A stretch of 64,000 bases of DNA, taken from Microbacterium hibisci (GTDB lineage Bacteria > Actinomycetota > Actinomycetes > Actinomycetales > Microbacteriaceae). Under the pieces are notes generated by a model. That model was given only the letters and a program-made list of their open reading frames with translations, was not told the origin of the DNA and ran no database searches. The DNA lies in assembly GCF_015278255.1 (NCBI RefSeq), contig NZ_JADIJC010000001.1:186001-250000 (forward strand), written 5' to 3'. Shown here in pieces: positions 46,092-56,383 of this stretch. Made by a program: the position numbers and the translations under genes. The stretch's first letter is position 1. Each line of letters starts with the position of its first letter.

Positions 46092-46152
46092 CTTCGACAG
46101 GCTCAGGACCGGAGCCGGGGTCCTTCCGATTCGGTCGCTGAGCCTGTCGAAG
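46092..46152. repeat. REP-like inverted repeat with CTTCGACAGGCTCAG arms
   Basis: CTTCGACAGGCTCAG (46092-46106) and its exact complement (46138-46152), with 31 bases between that include GACCG/CGGTC as a second pairing. I have seen this 15-mer repeatedly between genes in Microbacteriaceae and other actinobacteria; only one pair lies in this window. It may end the gap-pgk-tpiA transcript. Confidence 0.7.
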
Positions 46153-46171
46153 CGTCGACCGACCTGCCCGT

Positions 46172-46177
46172 TATACT
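46172..46177 (+). promoter_or_regulatory. -10 box of the secG-rbpA promoter
   Basis: TATACT, a near-perfect -10 box, 49 bases before the secG GTG. It gives the pair its own promoter after tpiA. Confidence 0.55.
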
Positions 46178-46226
46178 TGACCCTTGTGCGATCGGCGAAT
46201 GATCGCAGCGAAAGGCTTCAACGACT

Positions 46227-46475
46227 GTGCAGATCCTCGAGTTCGTCCTGCAGGTGCTTCTCGGCATCACGAGCCTCCTGCTGACCCTCCTCATCCTGCT
46301 CCACAAGGGGCGCGGCGGCGGCCTGTCCGACATGTTCGGCGGCGGCATGACGTCGGCGCTCGGCTCGTCCGGCCTCGCCGAGCGCAACCTCAACCGCTTC
46401 ACCGTGGTTCTCGCGCTGGTGTGGTTCGCGTCCATCGTGGCCCTGGGCCTGATCACGAAGTTCCAGGCTCTCTGA
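46227..46475 (+). CDS. secG: Preprotein translocase subunit SecG
   Basis: Small membrane subunit of the SecYEG channel. The 82-residue product has two membrane helices (about 4-26 and 58-78) joined by a Gly-rich loop GRGGGLSDMFGGGMTSALGSSG, the typical SecG layout. GTG start with a weak ribosome site (GAAAGG). The stop overlaps the rbpA ATG (TGATG). Confidence 0.95.
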   Translation: MQILEFVLQVLLGITSLLLTLLILLHKGRGGGLSDMFGGGMTSALGSSGLAERNLNRFTVVLALVWFASIVALGLITKFQAL

Positions 46476-46831
46476 TGGCCACCGGAGGCAACGCGATCCG
46501 CGGCACCCGCGTCGGTGCCGGTCCGATGGGCGAGCAGGACCACGGATTCCACGCCGAGCGCATCGCGATCTCGTATTGGGACGCCCTGGGCAACGAGACC
46601 GTGCGCTACTTCGCGGCGGGCATCCCCGAAGAGGAGATCCCCGACACGATCGACTCGCCGCACTCCGGCCTCCCCGCCGGTCGCGACAAGGAGAACCCGC
46701 CCGCGGTGGCGAAGACCGAGCCCTACAAGACGCACCTCGCCTACGTGAAGGAGCGCCGCACCGAGGAAGAGGCCGAGACCCTCCTCGACGACGCCCTGAA
46801 GCAGCTGCGCGAGCGCCGCGGCCAGGACTGA
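46475..46831 (+). CDS. rbpA: RNA polymerase-binding protein RbpA
   Basis: Actinobacterial general transcription factor that binds RNA polymerase beta and the principal sigma factor and helps open promoters. The 118-residue product has the N-terminal tail (GNAIRGTRVGAGPMGE), the core SYWDALGNETVRYFAAGI-EEEIPD, the basic linker/sigma-interacting region (KTHLAYVKERRTEEEAETLLDDAL) and a charged end. The protein has no Cys at all: the zinc-ligand positions of Streptomyces RbpA read IDSPHSGLPAGRD. Mycobacterial RbpA also lacks zinc, so function is probably kept. Translation is coupled to secG. Confidence 0.93.
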   Translation: MATGGNAIRGTRVGAGPMGEQDHGFHAERIAISYWDALGNETVRYFAAGIPEEEIPDTIDSPHSGLPAGRDKENPPAVAKTEPYKTHLAYVKERRTEEEAETLLDDALKQLRERRGQD

Positions 46832-46843
46832 CGCGGACCTAAA

Positions 46844-46885
46844 ATACGAGAAGAGCGGATGCCTCGGCATCCGCTCTTCTCGTAT
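46844..46885. terminator. Bidirectional terminator, perfect 20-bp stem
   Basis: Arms of 20 bases, from ATACGAGAAG at 46844 to CTTCTCGTAT at 46885, pair without mismatch around the 2-base loop TC. AAAA precedes and GTT follows. It separates convergent rbpA and pgl and carries GGATGCC/GGCATCC at the tip. Confidence 0.85.
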
Positions 46886-46894
46886 GTTCGGGCG

Positions 46895-47674
46895 TCAGTA
46901 CTCCCGGTCGATGAGGTCCGGGGGCACCTGGGCGGCGGCGGCACGGTCGACGAAGAAGGTCGTCCGCTTGCGGCCCTTCGCGCCGGCCGCCGGAACGCTC
47001 TCGTAGCTCGCGCCGGCGAGGGCGAGGCCCAGGGCGGCCGCTTTGTCGGTGCCGGCGAGCACCAGCCAGACCCGCTTGGAGCTGTTGATGACGGGGCGCG
47101 TCATGGTGATGCGCTCGGGCGGCGGCTTGGGCGATTCGCGAACGGCGACCACGGCGCGGTCGGTGATCTGGATCTCCGGGCGATCCGGGAACAGCGAGGC
47201 GATGTGTCCGTCGGGACCCACTCCGAGGAAGCAGACGTCGAAAGACGGCCACGCGCCCTCGCTGCTGGAGAACTGCGCCAGCTCGTCGGCGTACGCGGTG
47301 GCTGCGGCATCCAGCTCGGTGCCGCTGTCGCTTGCCAGCGTCGAGTGGATGTTCTCCGCCGGGATCTCGAGACGGTCGAGCAGCGCCTCGCGCGCCTGGC
47401 CGTCGTTGCGGTCGGAGTGCCCGAGGGGCACCCACCGCTCGTCGCTCCACCAGAAGTGCACGCGCGACCAGTCGATCTGCTCGACGCGCGGGCTCCGGGC
47501 GGCGGCCGCGAGCACGGCCGAGCCCATCGAGCCGCCCGTGAGCGAGACGTGGGCGAGCTTGCCCTCGTCGACCCGCTTGGCGACCCGACTCAAGAACCGC
47601 GGCGCGACCGATGCGGCGAGCTCAGCGGGATCCGGACTGATGATGACGCGCTTCTCGGCCCAGCCTTCAGGCAT
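46895..47674 (-). CDS. pgl: 6-phosphogluconolactonase
   Basis: Hydrolyses 6-phosphogluconolactone in the oxidative pentose phosphate pathway. The 259-residue product has HVSLTGGSMGSAVLAAA, VHFWWSDERWVPLGHSDRN, VCFLGVGPDGHIASLFP and the C-terminal VWLVLAGTDKAAAL, all typical of the SugarP-isomerase-like Pgl family. The His in GPDGHIASLFP is the catalytic residue. Last gene of the tkt-tal-pgi-zwf-opcA-pgl operon. Confidence 0.95.
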   Translation of the reverse strand: MPEGWAEKRVIISPDPAELAASVAPRFLSRVAKRVDEGKLAHVSLTGGSMGSAVLAAAARSPRVEQIDWSRVHFWWSDERWVPLGHSDRNDGQAREALLDRLEIPAENIHSTLASDSGTELDAAATAYADELAQFSSSEGAWPSFDVCFLGVGPDGHIASLFPDRPEIQITDRAVVAVRESPKPPPERITMTRPVINSSKRVWLVLAGTDKAAALGLALAGASYESVPAAGAKGRKRTTFFVDRAAAAQVPPDLIDREY

Positions 47675-47710
47675 TCGCTCGGATCCCGTCCGTCACCCGC
47701 GTCGCACTCA

Positions 47711-48667
47711 TCAGGCCTGCGTCTCCTTCGTCGCCCGGGGGTTGAGCAGCTCCCAGCCCTCGGTGATCACTCGACCATACAGGACGTCCGGGTCCAGTCG
47801 ACGGAGCTCCTCGGCGAGGCACTCGCGCAGCGTCCGGCGCGGGAAGGCCAGGTCGTGGGTCGGCTGCCCGGGCTGGGTGAGGATCGCCACGCCGGGGGAC
47901 GGGCGCTCCAGGAGCACCTCGCCGCTCTGGCGGACGAGCGCCACCGACTTGATGCCGTGCGGCCACTCCTCGGGGTCGAGATAGGCCCAGTCCACCGGCA
48001 CGTCCAGCGTGAGGCGCAGCCACGCTGCCAGCAGGGCGGTGGACGGCGAGTCCGACGCGCCGCGGACGCGCACGCCGACGACCGGCTCGTAGGGCGGCTG
48101 ATCGAGGATCGCCGCAAGCTGCTCGCGCCAGCGGGTGAGACGCGTCCAGGCGAGGTCGGTGTCGCCCGGCGCGTACTGTCCGCCCAGTCCGGCGACGAAC
48201 GCCGACGGGTCGGACTTGGTCGCGGCATCGGTGATGCGGCGCTGCGCGATGCGGCCGATCGACGTCTTGGAGATGTCGTCGGGCGTGCGGTTGGGCCACC
48301 ACACCACCACGGGCGCGTCGGGGAGGAGCAGGCCGGTCACCAGGCTCTCGAGGTTCGAGTGACCGGCGTCGCCGAAGGCGCGCAGCGTGACGACCTCGCT
48401 CGCGCCGGCGTCGCCGCCCACGCGGATCTGCGCGTCCAGGCGCGGGTCGTCGTCGTAGCCGTCGTTCAGCATCAGCACGATGACGCGCATCGGGTGCTCC
48501 CGCGACGCGTCGTTCGCGGCCTCGATGACCTCTTCGAGCGCTCCCTCGCGGGTGAGGATGATGAGCGTCAGCACGCGGCCGAGGGCGACCGCGCCGCCCT
48601 CCTCGCGCACGTTGACGAGTGCGCGAGAGATCTTGCTGACGGTGGTGTCGGGAAGATCGACGATCAC
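47711..48667 (-). CDS. opcA: Glucose-6-phosphate dehydrogenase assembly protein OpcA
   Basis: Needed for active glucose-6-phosphate dehydrogenase in actinobacteria and cyanobacteria. The 318-residue product starts MIVDLPDTTVSKISRALVNVREEGG and shows VLTLII, NLESLVTGLLLPDAPVVVWWP and LDVPVDWAYLDPEEWP, as in actinobacterial OpcA. GTG at 48667 is chosen because the family starts there and it overlaps the zwf stop (GTGA); the frame is open upstream only over zwf. Confidence 0.94.
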   Translation of the reverse strand: MIVDLPDTTVSKISRALVNVREEGGAVALGRVLTLIILTREGALEEVIEAANDASREHPMRVIVLMLNDGYDDDPRLDAQIRVGGDAGASEVVTLRAFGDAGHSNLESLVTGLLLPDAPVVVWWPNRTPDDISKTSIGRIAQRRITDAATKSDPSAFVAGLGGQYAPGDTDLAWTRLTRWREQLAAILDQPPYEPVVGVRVRGASDSPSTALLAAWLRLTLDVPVDWAYLDPEEWPHGIKSVALVRQSGEVLLERPSPGVAILTQPGQPTHDLAFPRRTLRECLAEELRRLDPDVLYGRVITEGWELLNPRATKETQA

Positions 48668-50214
48668 GGGCGCCTCCAGCTCCGTCCGTCGCGGGCGAGC
48701 ATCTCGTCCGCGGAGTCCGGGCCCCACGACCCGGGTGAGTACTGTTCGAGCGGTCCGCCCTGGGCGTCCCAGAACTTCTCGATCGGGTCGAGGATCTTCC
48801 ACGACAGCTCGACCTCTTCGTGCCGCGGGAACAGCGGCGGGTCGCCCAGCAGAACGTCGAGGATGAGTCGCTCGTAGGCTTCGGGGCTCGCCTCGGTGAA
48901 GGCGTGGCCGTAGCCGAAGTCCATCGTCACGTCGCGCACCTGCGCGCCGGCACCGGGCACCTTCGAGCCGAACCGGATGGTGACGCCCTCGTCGGGCTGC
49001 ACGCGGATCACGAGGGCGTTCTGCCCCTGGCCCGACGTCTGGCTGCGCGAGAACAGCAGCTCGGGGGCGCGCTTGAAGACGACGGCGATCTCGGTGACGC
49101 GGCGGCCGAGGCGCTTGCCGGTGCGGAGGTAGAACGGCACGCCGGCCCAGCGGCGCGTGTTCACCTCGAGGGTGACGGCCGCGTACGTCTCGGTCGTCGA
49201 GCGCGGGTTCATTCCGTCCTCTTCGAGGAAGCCGAGCACCTTCTCGCCACCCTGCCAGCCGCCGGCGTACTGGCCGCGGGCGGTCGCGCGCTCGAGGTCC
49301 TCCGGGAGCGTGACGGCCGCGAGGACCTTCTCCTTCTCGGCGCGGAGGTCGGCCGCATCGAACGAGATGGGCTCCTCCATGGCGGTGAGCGCCATCAGCT
49401 GCAGCAGGTGGTTCTGGATGACGTCACGCGCCGCGCCGACCCCGTCGTAGTAGCCGGCGCGGCCGCCGACGCCGATGTCCTCGGCCATCGTGATCTGCAC
49501 GTGGTCGACGTAGTTGCGGTTCCAGATCGGCTCGTACAGCTCGTTCGCGAAGCGCAGCGCCAGGATGTTCTGGACCGTCTCCTTGCCGAGGTAGTGGTCG
49601 ATGCGGAAGATCGAGTCGGTAGGAAACGCCGAGCGCAGCACGTCGTTCAGGGCGCGTGCGGACTCCTGGTCATGACCGAACGGCTTCTCGATGACGACGC
49701 GGCGCCAGCGGTCGGGCTGATCGGCGGTGTCGTCCACGAGACCCGACGACTTCAGCTGCTCCGCCACGAGGGGGAACGCCTTCGGCGGGATCGACAGGTA
49801 GAACGCGTGATTGCCCATCGTGCCGCGCTCGGTGTCGAGGCGGTCGACGGTCTCTTTGAGCCGGCGGAACGCGTCCGGGTCGTCGAACTCGCCCGAGACG
49901 AACCGGATGCCCTGCAGCAGCTGCTGCCACGTCTCGTCGCGGAACTCGGTGCGCGCATGCTGGCGCACCGCTTCGTAGACGACCTGGGCGAAGTCCTGGT
50001 CGGCCCAGTCGCGCCGGGCGAAGCCGACCAGCGCGAAACCGGGAGGCAGCAGGCCCCGGTTGGCGAGGTCGTAGACGGCGGGCATGAGCTTCTTGCGGGA
50101 GAGGTCTCCCGTGACGCCGAAGATGACGAGCGCGCTCGGACCGGCGATGCGGTTGAGGCGACGATCTTCGGGGTCGCGCAGCGGGTTGTGCCCGCGCGAG
50201 ATCTCGACGGTCAT
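48664..50214 (-). CDS. zwf: Glucose-6-phosphate 1-dehydrogenase
   Basis: First step of the pentose phosphate pathway; makes NADPH. The 516-residue product has the nucleotide loop ALVIFGVTGDLSRKKLMPAVYDL, EKPFGHD, the substrate/catalytic RIDHYLGKETVQNI with the catalytic His, and IRFGSKVPG. Length is usual. The ATG at 50214 lies 15 bases after the pgi stop; its stop overlaps the opcA start. Confidence 0.97.
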   Translation of the reverse strand: MTVEISRGHNPLRDPEDRRLNRIAGPSALVIFGVTGDLSRKKLMPAVYDLANRGLLPPGFALVGFARRDWADQDFAQVVYEAVRQHARTEFRDETWQQLLQGIRFVSGEFDDPDAFRRLKETVDRLDTERGTMGNHAFYLSIPPKAFPLVAEQLKSSGLVDDTADQPDRWRRVVIEKPFGHDQESARALNDVLRSAFPTDSIFRIDHYLGKETVQNILALRFANELYEPIWNRNYVDHVQITMAEDIGVGGRAGYYDGVGAARDVIQNHLLQLMALTAMEEPISFDAADLRAEKEKVLAAVTLPEDLERATARGQYAGGWQGGEKVLGFLEEDGMNPRSTTETYAAVTLEVNTRRWAGVPFYLRTGKRLGRRVTEIAVVFKRAPELLFSRSQTSGQGQNALVIRVQPDEGVTIRFGSKVPGAGAQVRDVTMDFGYGHAFTEASPEAYERLILDVLLGDPPLFPRHEEVELSWKILDPIEKFWDAQGGPLEQYSPGSWGPDSADEMLARDGRSWRRP

Positions 50215-50229
50215 GTGGGGCTCGAACTC

Positions 50230-51852
50230 CTACTGGGCCGCTTCGAAGAGCGAGAGCACTTCGATCTGGGGGTCGGTGAGGGTCAGGGTCACGACGGGAC
50301 GGCCGTGGCCTTCGGCGAGCACGGCCGCGTCGCCCGCGGCCTGCGCCTGGATCAGCTGGCCGAACGTGAAGGGCCGGCCGGGGATCTCGAGGTCGACGTC
50401 GGTCTGCTCGAGGATCTGGAGGAACACGCCGTTGGCGGGACCGCCCTTGTGGTACTGACCGGTCGAGTGGAGGAATCGCGGCCCCCACCCGAACGTGGTC
50501 GGGCGACCCGAGTCGGCGGCCACGAGCTCGCGCAGGCCCGCGAGCTGCGACAGCTCGAGGCGGTTCACGTAGGCCTGGATCGCGACGTAGCCGTCTTCGG
50601 GCAGGCGCGCCCACAGCGCGTCGAGCACGCCCGCGACGGTACCCGATGCCGCGAGCTCGGGGTCCGACACGCGCACCTCGACGCCCTCCGCCGCGAACGC
50701 CGGCGCGGTCGGCTCCGGGCGTGCCTCGAGCAGTCCGCGCGCCGCGTCCTTGGCGGACTCGACGTCGGGCTGGTCGAAGGGATTGATGCCCAGCATCCGT
50801 CCCGCGATCGCCGTCGCGTACTCCCACACGACGAACTGGCCGCCGAGCGAGCCGCTCACCAGGATCTCGCCCTCGTGGTGCTCGAACAGGTGGAACTTCT
50901 TCGCCTCGTCGACGAACCGCACGACCTGGAGATCGGCCGGAGGCGCGTCGACCTCGGGAGAGACCGGGAGGAGGACGACGGGCAGGATGCCGGTGCCGTC
51001 CTTACCGGTGGACTCGGCGACGAGCTGCTCGATCCAGTCCGGCAGACCCACGATGTGGGTGCCGTCGGTGACGAGACCGAGCTTGTCCTTGCGGGGCTCG
51101 CCGCCCGCGATGGCGGCGGCGAGCACGAGCGCCGGGTTGTCGGGGCTGTCGATCGACACCTCGAGGAGCGACGCCTCCGCTTCGTCGAGGAGCTCGGCGA
51201 TGTCCGCGCCGGCGAGGCCGGCCGGCACGAGGCCGAAGGCCGTGAGCGCCGAGTAGCGGCCGCCCACCGTCGGGTCGGCGTTGAACACCGTGTAGCCGTC
51301 GGCGCGGGCCTGCTCGTCCAGCGGCGAGCCGGGGTCGGTCACGACCACGATCCGCTCGGCGGGGTCGATGCCGAGGTCGCGGAACGCGGCCTCGAACGCG
51401 CGCTTGGCCGAATCCGTCTCGACGGTGGAGCCCGACTTCGACGAGACCACCAGCGCCGTCCGCGTGAGGTCGCCGGCCTGGGCGTCGCCGTCGATGGCGG
51501 CGAGCACCTGGCCCGGAGCCGTCGCGTCGAGGATCACCAGGGGCACACCGGCCGTCTGCGTGATCACCTCGGGCGCGAGCGACGAGCCGCCCATGCCGGC
51601 GAGCACGATCCGGGTGACGCCGCGGGAACGCAGCCGCTCACGCAGTGCCAGGACCTCGGCGACGAGCGGGCGCGAGACGCTGACCGCCTCGACCCAGCCG
51701 AGGCGCTGAGACGCCTCGGCCTCGGCCGCCGGACCCCACAGCGACGCGTCGCCGGCGGTGATGCCGGAGGCCACGAGGCTCGCGGCGAGCCCGGGCAGCG
51801 TCGCCTCGACGACGGACTTGACCCGCCCCGAGAGGTGGATGTCGAAGCTCAT
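50230..51852 (-). CDS. pgi: Glucose-6-phosphate isomerase
   Basis: Interconverts glucose 6-phosphate and fructose 6-phosphate. The 540-residue product has two SIS domains: [28 protein letters not shown] and [18 protein letters not shown] in the first, and [16 protein letters not shown] with [12 protein letters not shown] in the second. It belongs to the shorter actinobacterial/cyanobacterial group, which is also found fused to transaldolase. Here it is separate; the ATG at 51852 overlaps the transaldolase stop (ATGA). Confidence 0.94.
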   Translation of the reverse strand: MSFDIHLSGRVKSVVEATLPGLAASLVASGITAGDASLWGPAAEAEASQRLGWVEAVSVSRPLVAEVLALRERLRSRGVTRIVLAGMGGSSLAPEVITQTAGVPLVILDATAPGQVLAAIDGDAQAGDLTRTALVVSSKSGSTVETDSAKRAFEAAFRDLGIDPAERIVVVTDPGSPLDEQARADGYTVFNADPTVGGRYSALTAFGLVPAGLAGADIAELLDEAEASLLEVSIDSPDNPALVLAAAIAGGEPRKDKLGLVTDGTHIVGLPDWIEQLVAESTGKDGTGILPVVLLPVSPEVDAPPADLQVVRFVDEAKKFHLFEHHEGEILVSGSLGGQFVVWEYATAIAGRMLGINPFDQPDVESAKDAARGLLEARPEPTAPAFAAEGVEVRVSDPELAASGTVAGVLDALWARLPEDGYVAIQAYVNRLELSQLAGLRELVAADSGRPTTFGWGPRFLHSTGQYHKGGPANGVFLQILEQTDVDLEIPGRPFTFGQLIQAQAAGDAAVLAEGHGRPVVTLTLTDPQIEVLSLFEAAQ

Positions 51853-52970
51853 CGGGTCGCCTGGAGCGCGTCCTCGAGCGCCGTCTTGACCGTCCCCTGA
51901 AGGTCGTGCCAAGACGCGATGAACTTCTCGACGCCCTCGTCCTCGAGCACCTGCGTGACGTCGGCGAAGTCGACGCCCACGGCGGCGAGGTCGGCGAACA
52001 CCTTGTGCGCGGCCTCGTAGGTGCCGGTGACGGTGTCGCCGGCGACCTGTCCGTGGTCGAAGGTCGCCTCGAGCGTCTTCTCGGGCATGGTGTTGACGGT
52101 GCCCGGAGCGACGAGCTCGGTGACGTACAGCGTGTCGGGAAGCGACGGGTCCTTGACGCCGGTGGAGGCCCACAGCGGACGCTGCACGTTGGCGCCGGCA
52201 TCCGTCAGCGCCTTCGCGCGGTCGGTCGCGAACTCCTTCTCGAACAGCTCGTACGCCAGGCGCGCGTTGGCGACGCCCGCGAGAGACTTCAGCCCCGAGG
52301 CCTCGTCGGTGCCGACGGCGGTGAGGCGCTTGTCGACCTCGGTGTCGACGCGCGAGACGAAGAACGACGCCACCGAGTGGATCTGCGAGAGGTCGTGGCC
52401 GTTCTTCTGCGCCTGCTCGAGACCGGCGAGGTACGCCTCGATGACCTCGGCGTAGCGCTCCAGGCTGAAGATCAGCGTCACGTTGACCGAGATGCCCTCG
52501 GCGATCACCGCGGTGATGGCCGGAAGGCCCGCCTTGGTGGCGGGGATCTTGATGTGGACGTTCGGCCGGTCGACGGTGGCCCACAGCTCCTTGGCCTGGG
52601 CGATCGTCGCGTCGGTGTCGTGGGCGAGGTCGGGGGAGACCTCGATCGACACGCGGCCGTCGACGCCCTTCGTCGCGTCGTAGACCGGGCGGAAGATGTC
52701 GGCCGCGTCGCGCACGTCGTCGGTCGTCGCCGCGAAGATCGCGTCGTCGACCGATGCGCCCGCCGCAGCGAGCTCGGCGATCTGCGCGGCGTACGAGTGT
52801 CCGCCGCCGCCGATCGCGCCCTGGAAGATCGTCGGGTTCGTCGTGACGCCGCTCACGTTGCGCGTCGAGATGAGCTCGGTCAGGTTGCCCGACGTGATGC
52901 GCTCGCGCGACAGGTCGTCGAGCCAGATGCTCACGCCCTCGGCGACCAGCTTCTCAGTGGGGGTGCTCAT
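51849..52970 (-). CDS. tal: Transaldolase
   Basis: Moves a dihydroxyacetone unit between sugar phosphates in the non-oxidative pentose phosphate pathway. The 373-residue product has [12 protein letters not shown] and [13 protein letters not shown] near the N-terminus, [15 protein letters not shown] with the Schiff-base Lys, and [13 protein letters not shown] (here [13 protein letters not shown]). It is the long actinobacterial form. The stop overlaps pgi, and tkt ends 18 bases upstream. Confidence 0.97.
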   Translation of the reverse strand: MSTPTEKLVAEGVSIWLDDLSRERITSGNLTELISTRNVSGVTTNPTIFQGAIGGGGHSYAAQIAELAAAGASVDDAIFAATTDDVRDAADIFRPVYDATKGVDGRVSIEVSPDLAHDTDATIAQAKELWATVDRPNVHIKIPATKAGLPAITAVIAEGISVNVTLIFSLERYAEVIEAYLAGLEQAQKNGHDLSQIHSVASFFVSRVDTEVDKRLTAVGTDEASGLKSLAGVANARLAYELFEKEFATDRAKALTDAGANVQRPLWASTGVKDPSLPDTLYVTELVAPGTVNTMPEKTLEATFDHGQVAGDTVTGTYEAAHKVFADLAAVGVDFADVTQVLEDEGVEKFIASWHDLQGTVKTALEDALQATR

Positions 52971-52988
52971 GCTGCCTTCTCCTCGTGC

Positions 52989-55091
52989 TTACTGTGCCGA
53001 CGCGGCCGCGATGGTCTCGCGGGCCGCTTCGACGACGGCGTCGGCGGTGATGCCGAACTTCTGGAACAGGGTCTTGTAGTCGGCCGACGCGCCGAAGTGG
53101 TCGATGGCGACCGAGCGGCCGGCGTCGCCGACGATGCCGCGCCACGTGAGCGCGGAGCCGGCCTCGACCGACACGCGGGCCTTGACGGCGGCGGGGAGCA
53201 CCTTCTCGCGGTACGCCTCGTCCTGCTCGTCGAACCACTCCAGCGACGGCGCCGACACCACGCGGGCGTTCACGCCCTCGGCGGCGAGGGTCTCGCGCGC
53301 CGAGACGGCGAGCTGCACCTCGGAGCCGGTCGCGATGAGGATCACGTCAGGCGTGCCGTTCGGCGCCTCGGCCAGGACGTACGCGCCCTTCGCGACGCCG
53401 TCGGTCGACGCGAAGACGTCGCCCGAGGCTTCACCGTCGCCACGCTCGAACACCGGGATGTTCTGGCGCGTGAGCGCGATGCCGGCGGGGCCGCCCTGGC
53501 GGCGGACGATCTCGAGCCACGCGGCCGAGGTCTCGTTCGCGTCGGCCGGACGCACCACCGTGAAGTTCGGGATGGCGCGCAGCGTCGCCAGCTGCTCGAT
53601 CGGCTGGTGCGTCGGGCCGTCCTCGCCGAGCGCGACCGAGTCGTGCGTCCACACGAAGATCGACGGGATGTTCATCAGCGCGGCCAGACGCACCGCGGGG
53701 CGCATGTAGTCGCTGAAGATGAGGAACGTGCCGCCGAACGGACGGGTGGGGCCGTGCAGCTTGATGCCGTTGACGATCGCGCCCATCGCGTGCTCGCGGA
53801 TGCCGAAGTGCAGCACCCGGCCGTAGGGGTCGCCCGACCACTCGTGCGTCGACCACTCCGCGGGGATGAACGACTTGGCGTCCTTGATCGTGGTGAGGTT
53901 CGACTCGGCGAGGTCGGCAGAGCCGCCCCACAGCTCCGGCAGCTCGGCGGCCAGCGCGTTGATCACGATGCCCGACGCGGCGCGCGTGGAGACGTCCTTG
54001 CCTGCCTCGAAGGAGGGGAGAGCGGATGCCACGTCCGCGGGCAGCTCGCCGGCCTCGAGGCGGTCGAGCAGTGCCTTGCGCTCGGGGTTCGCCGCGGCCC
54101 ACGCGTCGAAGGACTCCTGCCACGCGGCGCGCTGCTCGGCGGCGCGGTCGGCGAGAGAGCGGGTGTGCGCGATCACGTCGTCGGCGACCACGAAGGACTG
54201 CTCGGGGTCGAACCCGAGGACCTTCTTCGTCGCGGCGAGCTCGTCGGCGCCGAGCGCCGAGCCGTGGATCTTGCCGGTGTTCTGCTTGCCGGGCGAGGGC
54301 CAGCCGATGATGGTGCGGAGGATGATGAGGGACGGCTTCGCCGTCTCGCCCTGCGCGGCCTCGATCGCGCCGTAGAGTTCGGCGACGTCCTCGACGTACT
54401 CGCCGCTCTTCTTCCAGTCCACGACCTGCACGTGCCAGCCGTAGGACTCGTACCGCTTCGCGACGTCCTCGGTGAAGGCGACGTTGGTGTCGTCTTCGAT
54501 GGAGATCTGGTTCGAGTCGTAGAAGGCGATGAGGTTGCCGAGCGCCTGGTGGCCCGCGAGCGACGACGCCTCCGAGGTGACGCCCTCCTGCAGGTCGCCG
54601 TCGCCGGCGATCACGTACACGTGGTGGTCGAACGGCGAGGTGCCGGCGGCCGCCTCGGGGTCGAACAGGCCGCGCTCGTAGCGTGCGGCGTAGGCGAAGC
54701 CCACGGCCGAGGCGAGACCCTGACCCAGGGGACCGGTGGTGATCTCGACGCCCTTGGTGTGCCCGTACTCGGGGTGGCCGGGCGTGAGCGAGCCCCACGT
54801 GCGCAGCGCCTTCAGGTCGTCGAGCTCGAGCCCGAAGCCGCCCAGGTACAGCTGCACGTACTGGGTGAGCGACGAGTGGCCCGCCGAGAGGATGAAGCGG
54901 TCGCGACCGATCCAGTGGGTGTCCGTGGGGTCGTGGCGCAGCACACGCTGGTAGAGCAGGTACGCGGCCGGCGCCAGGCTCATCGCCGTGCCGGGGTGGC
55001 CGTTGCCCACCTTCTCGACCGCGTCCGCAGCCAGGACGCGGGCGGTGTCCACCGCGCGCCGATCGATCTCATCCCAACGCAGTTCCGACAC
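52989..55091 (-). CDS. tkt: Transketolase
   Basis: Thiamine-diphosphate enzyme that moves two-carbon units in the pentose phosphate pathway. The 700-residue product has the thiamine motif [43 protein letters not shown] and [18 protein letters not shown]; active His residues are in place. The GTG at 55091 begins [15 protein letters not shown], the family N-terminus; an open frame up to 55226 adds no family sequence. First gene of the six-gene minus-strand operon; a possible -10 (TATGCT) lies about 105 bases upstream. Confidence 0.97.
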   Translation of the reverse strand: MSELRWDEIDRRAVDTARVLAADAVEKVGNGHPGTAMSLAPAAYLLYQRVLRHDPTDTHWIGRDRFILSAGHSSLTQYVQLYLGGFGLELDDLKALRTWGSLTPGHPEYGHTKGVEITTGPLGQGLASAVGFAYAARYERGLFDPEAAAGTSPFDHHVYVIAGDGDLQEGVTSEASSLAGHQALGNLIAFYDSNQISIEDDTNVAFTEDVAKRYESYGWHVQVVDWKKSGEYVEDVAELYGAIEAAQGETAKPSLIILRTIIGWPSPGKQNTGKIHGSALGADELAATKKVLGFDPEQSFVVADDVIAHTRSLADRAAEQRAAWQESFDAWAAANPERKALLDRLEAGELPADVASALPSFEAGKDVSTRAASGIVINALAAELPELWGGSADLAESNLTTIKDAKSFIPAEWSTHEWSGDPYGRVLHFGIREHAMGAIVNGIKLHGPTRPFGGTFLIFSDYMRPAVRLAALMNIPSIFVWTHDSVALGEDGPTHQPIEQLATLRAIPNFTVVRPADANETSAAWLEIVRRQGGPAGIALTRQNIPVFERGDGEASGDVFASTDGVAKGAYVLAEAPNGTPDVILIATGSEVQLAVSARETLAAEGVNARVVSAPSLEWFDEQDEAYREKVLPAAVKARVSVEAGSALTWRGIVGDAGRSVAIDHFGASADYKTLFQKFGITADAVVEAARETIAAASAQ

Positions 55092-55194
55092 CGGGCCGCC
55101 TTTCTCGAGGAAGTGCGCCCAGAAAGGGTGGCCGTCTCGCGGCCCTTGTCCGGATGGAGAAGGGGGAAATCGGCGACGGGCGCGCGTGTTTCTC

Positions 55195-55200
55195 AGCATA
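55195..55200 (-). promoter_or_regulatory. Possible -10 box of the tkt operon
   Basis: TATGCT on the minus strand, about 104 bases before the tkt GTG. The 341-base region 55092-55432 between tkt and ctaB holds no gene that I can support, only divergent promoters and leaders. Confidence 0.4.
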
Positions 55201-55392
55201 GCGAAGCGGTATGCCGCCCAGGCCATGCGAGCCGTGTATGTGACAGAGTCTTGCGAAGGCCGGGTCGCGGCCGGTGACGTCCGGGTGTCGCGGGCGTCAC
55301 GTTCTGCTCACGCCGAGCACGCGTGCGATGTGATGTCCTCGACCGAGCGCCGTCCGCGTCTGCGGCGGGCGGGGCGCGACACGCCGATGCCC

Positions 55393-55398
55393 TAGACT
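55393..55398 (+). promoter_or_regulatory. -10 box of the ctaB promoter
   Basis: TAGACT, 34 bases before the ctaB ATG. Confidence 0.45.
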
Positions 55399-55432
55399 TG
55401 GGAGGATTCTGCAGGCGGCGATTGCGGGGGCC

Positions 55433-56374
55433 ATGGACAGCACGAAGACGGCCGGGGCCGCGGCATCCCTCGACGGAACCCGCCGGTCTCGGCAGCCCTT
55501 CGGTCGCACCGTCCGCGCGTACATCGCGCTGATGAAGCCGCGGGTGCTCGAGCTGCTGCTGGTCACGACCGTGCCGGTCATGATACTGGCGCAGGGCGGG
55601 TTCCCGAGCCTGTGGCTCATCATCGCGACCGTCATCGGCGGCACTGCTAGCGCAGGCTCGGCCGCCGCGTTCAACATGTACCTGGATCGCGACATCGACG
55701 CGCACATGCAGCGCACGGTGAACCGCCCGCTCGTCACCGGCGAAGTGTCGCCCCGGGGTGCGCTGATCTTCGCGTGGTCGCTCGCGGTGTTCTCGACGGT
55801 GTGGCTGTGGCTCACCACGAACTGGCTCGCCGCGACGCTGTCGGCCGTCGCCATCTTCTTCTACGTCGTGATCTACACGATGATCCTCAAGCGCCGCACC
55901 GAGCAGAACATCGTGTGGGGCGGCATCGCCGGCTGCTTCCCGGTGCTGATCGGCTGGACGGCCGTGACCGGCTCGCTCGCATGGCCCCCGGTCATCCTGT
56001 TCGCGCTGGTCTTCCTGTGGACGCCGCCGCACTACTGGCCGCTGTCGATGAAGTACAAGGACCAGTACGAAGAGGTCGACGTCCCCATGCTCGGCGCGAC
56101 GCGCGAGGGCTCGCAGGTCGGACTCCAGGTCATCCTGTACGCGTGGGCGACGGTGGTGTGCTCGCTGCTGCTCATCCCTGTCGCAGACATGGGCCTGGTG
56201 TACACCGTGTCGTCGCTGGTCTTCGGCGGCTGGTTCATCTACGAGTCGCACGTTCTGTACAACCGGGCCGTCCGCGGCACCGAGCCGCGGCCGATGCGCG
56301 TGTTCCACGCCTCGATCACGTACCTCACCCTGCTGTTCGTCGCGATCGCGGTCGACCCGCTGCTGCCGTTCTGA
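55433..56374 (+). CDS. ctaB: Protoheme IX farnesyltransferase (heme O synthase) CtaB
   Basis: Adds a farnesyl chain to heme B to give heme O, precursor of heme A for the aa3 oxidase. The 313-residue membrane protein has the UbiA-type prenyl-diphosphate site [12 protein letters not shown] (NxxxDxxxD), [12 protein letters not shown] and the second Asp motif region [15 protein letters not shown], in about eight to nine helices. ATG at 55433. It is divergent from tkt, as in many actinobacteria, and works with ctaA at 60513. Confidence 0.96.
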   Translation: MDSTKTAGAAASLDGTRRSRQPFGRTVRAYIALMKPRVLELLLVTTVPVMILAQGGFPSLWLIIATVIGGTASAGSAAAFNMYLDRDIDAHMQRTVNRPLVTGEVSPRGALIFAWSLAVFSTVWLWLTTNWLAATLSAVAIFFYVVIYTMILKRRTEQNIVWGGIAGCFPVLIGWTAVTGSLAWPPVILFALVFLWTPPHYWPLSMKYKDQYEEVDVPMLGATREGSQVGLQVILYAWATVVCSLLLIPVADMGLVYTVSSLVFGGWFIYESHVLYNRAVRGTEPRPMRVFHASITYLTLLFVAIAVDPLLPF

Positions 56375-56383
56375 TCGCGAGGG

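Noticed and set aside
48820..51900. An open frame of 1,026 codons on the + strand
   Set aside because: Antisense to zwf and pgi; composition is that of a GC-rich shadow frame.
51906..55277. An open frame of 1,123 codons on the + strand
   Set aside because: It is antisense to tal and tkt, is full of Arg, Asp, Val and Gly from high-GC third positions, and shows no domain.
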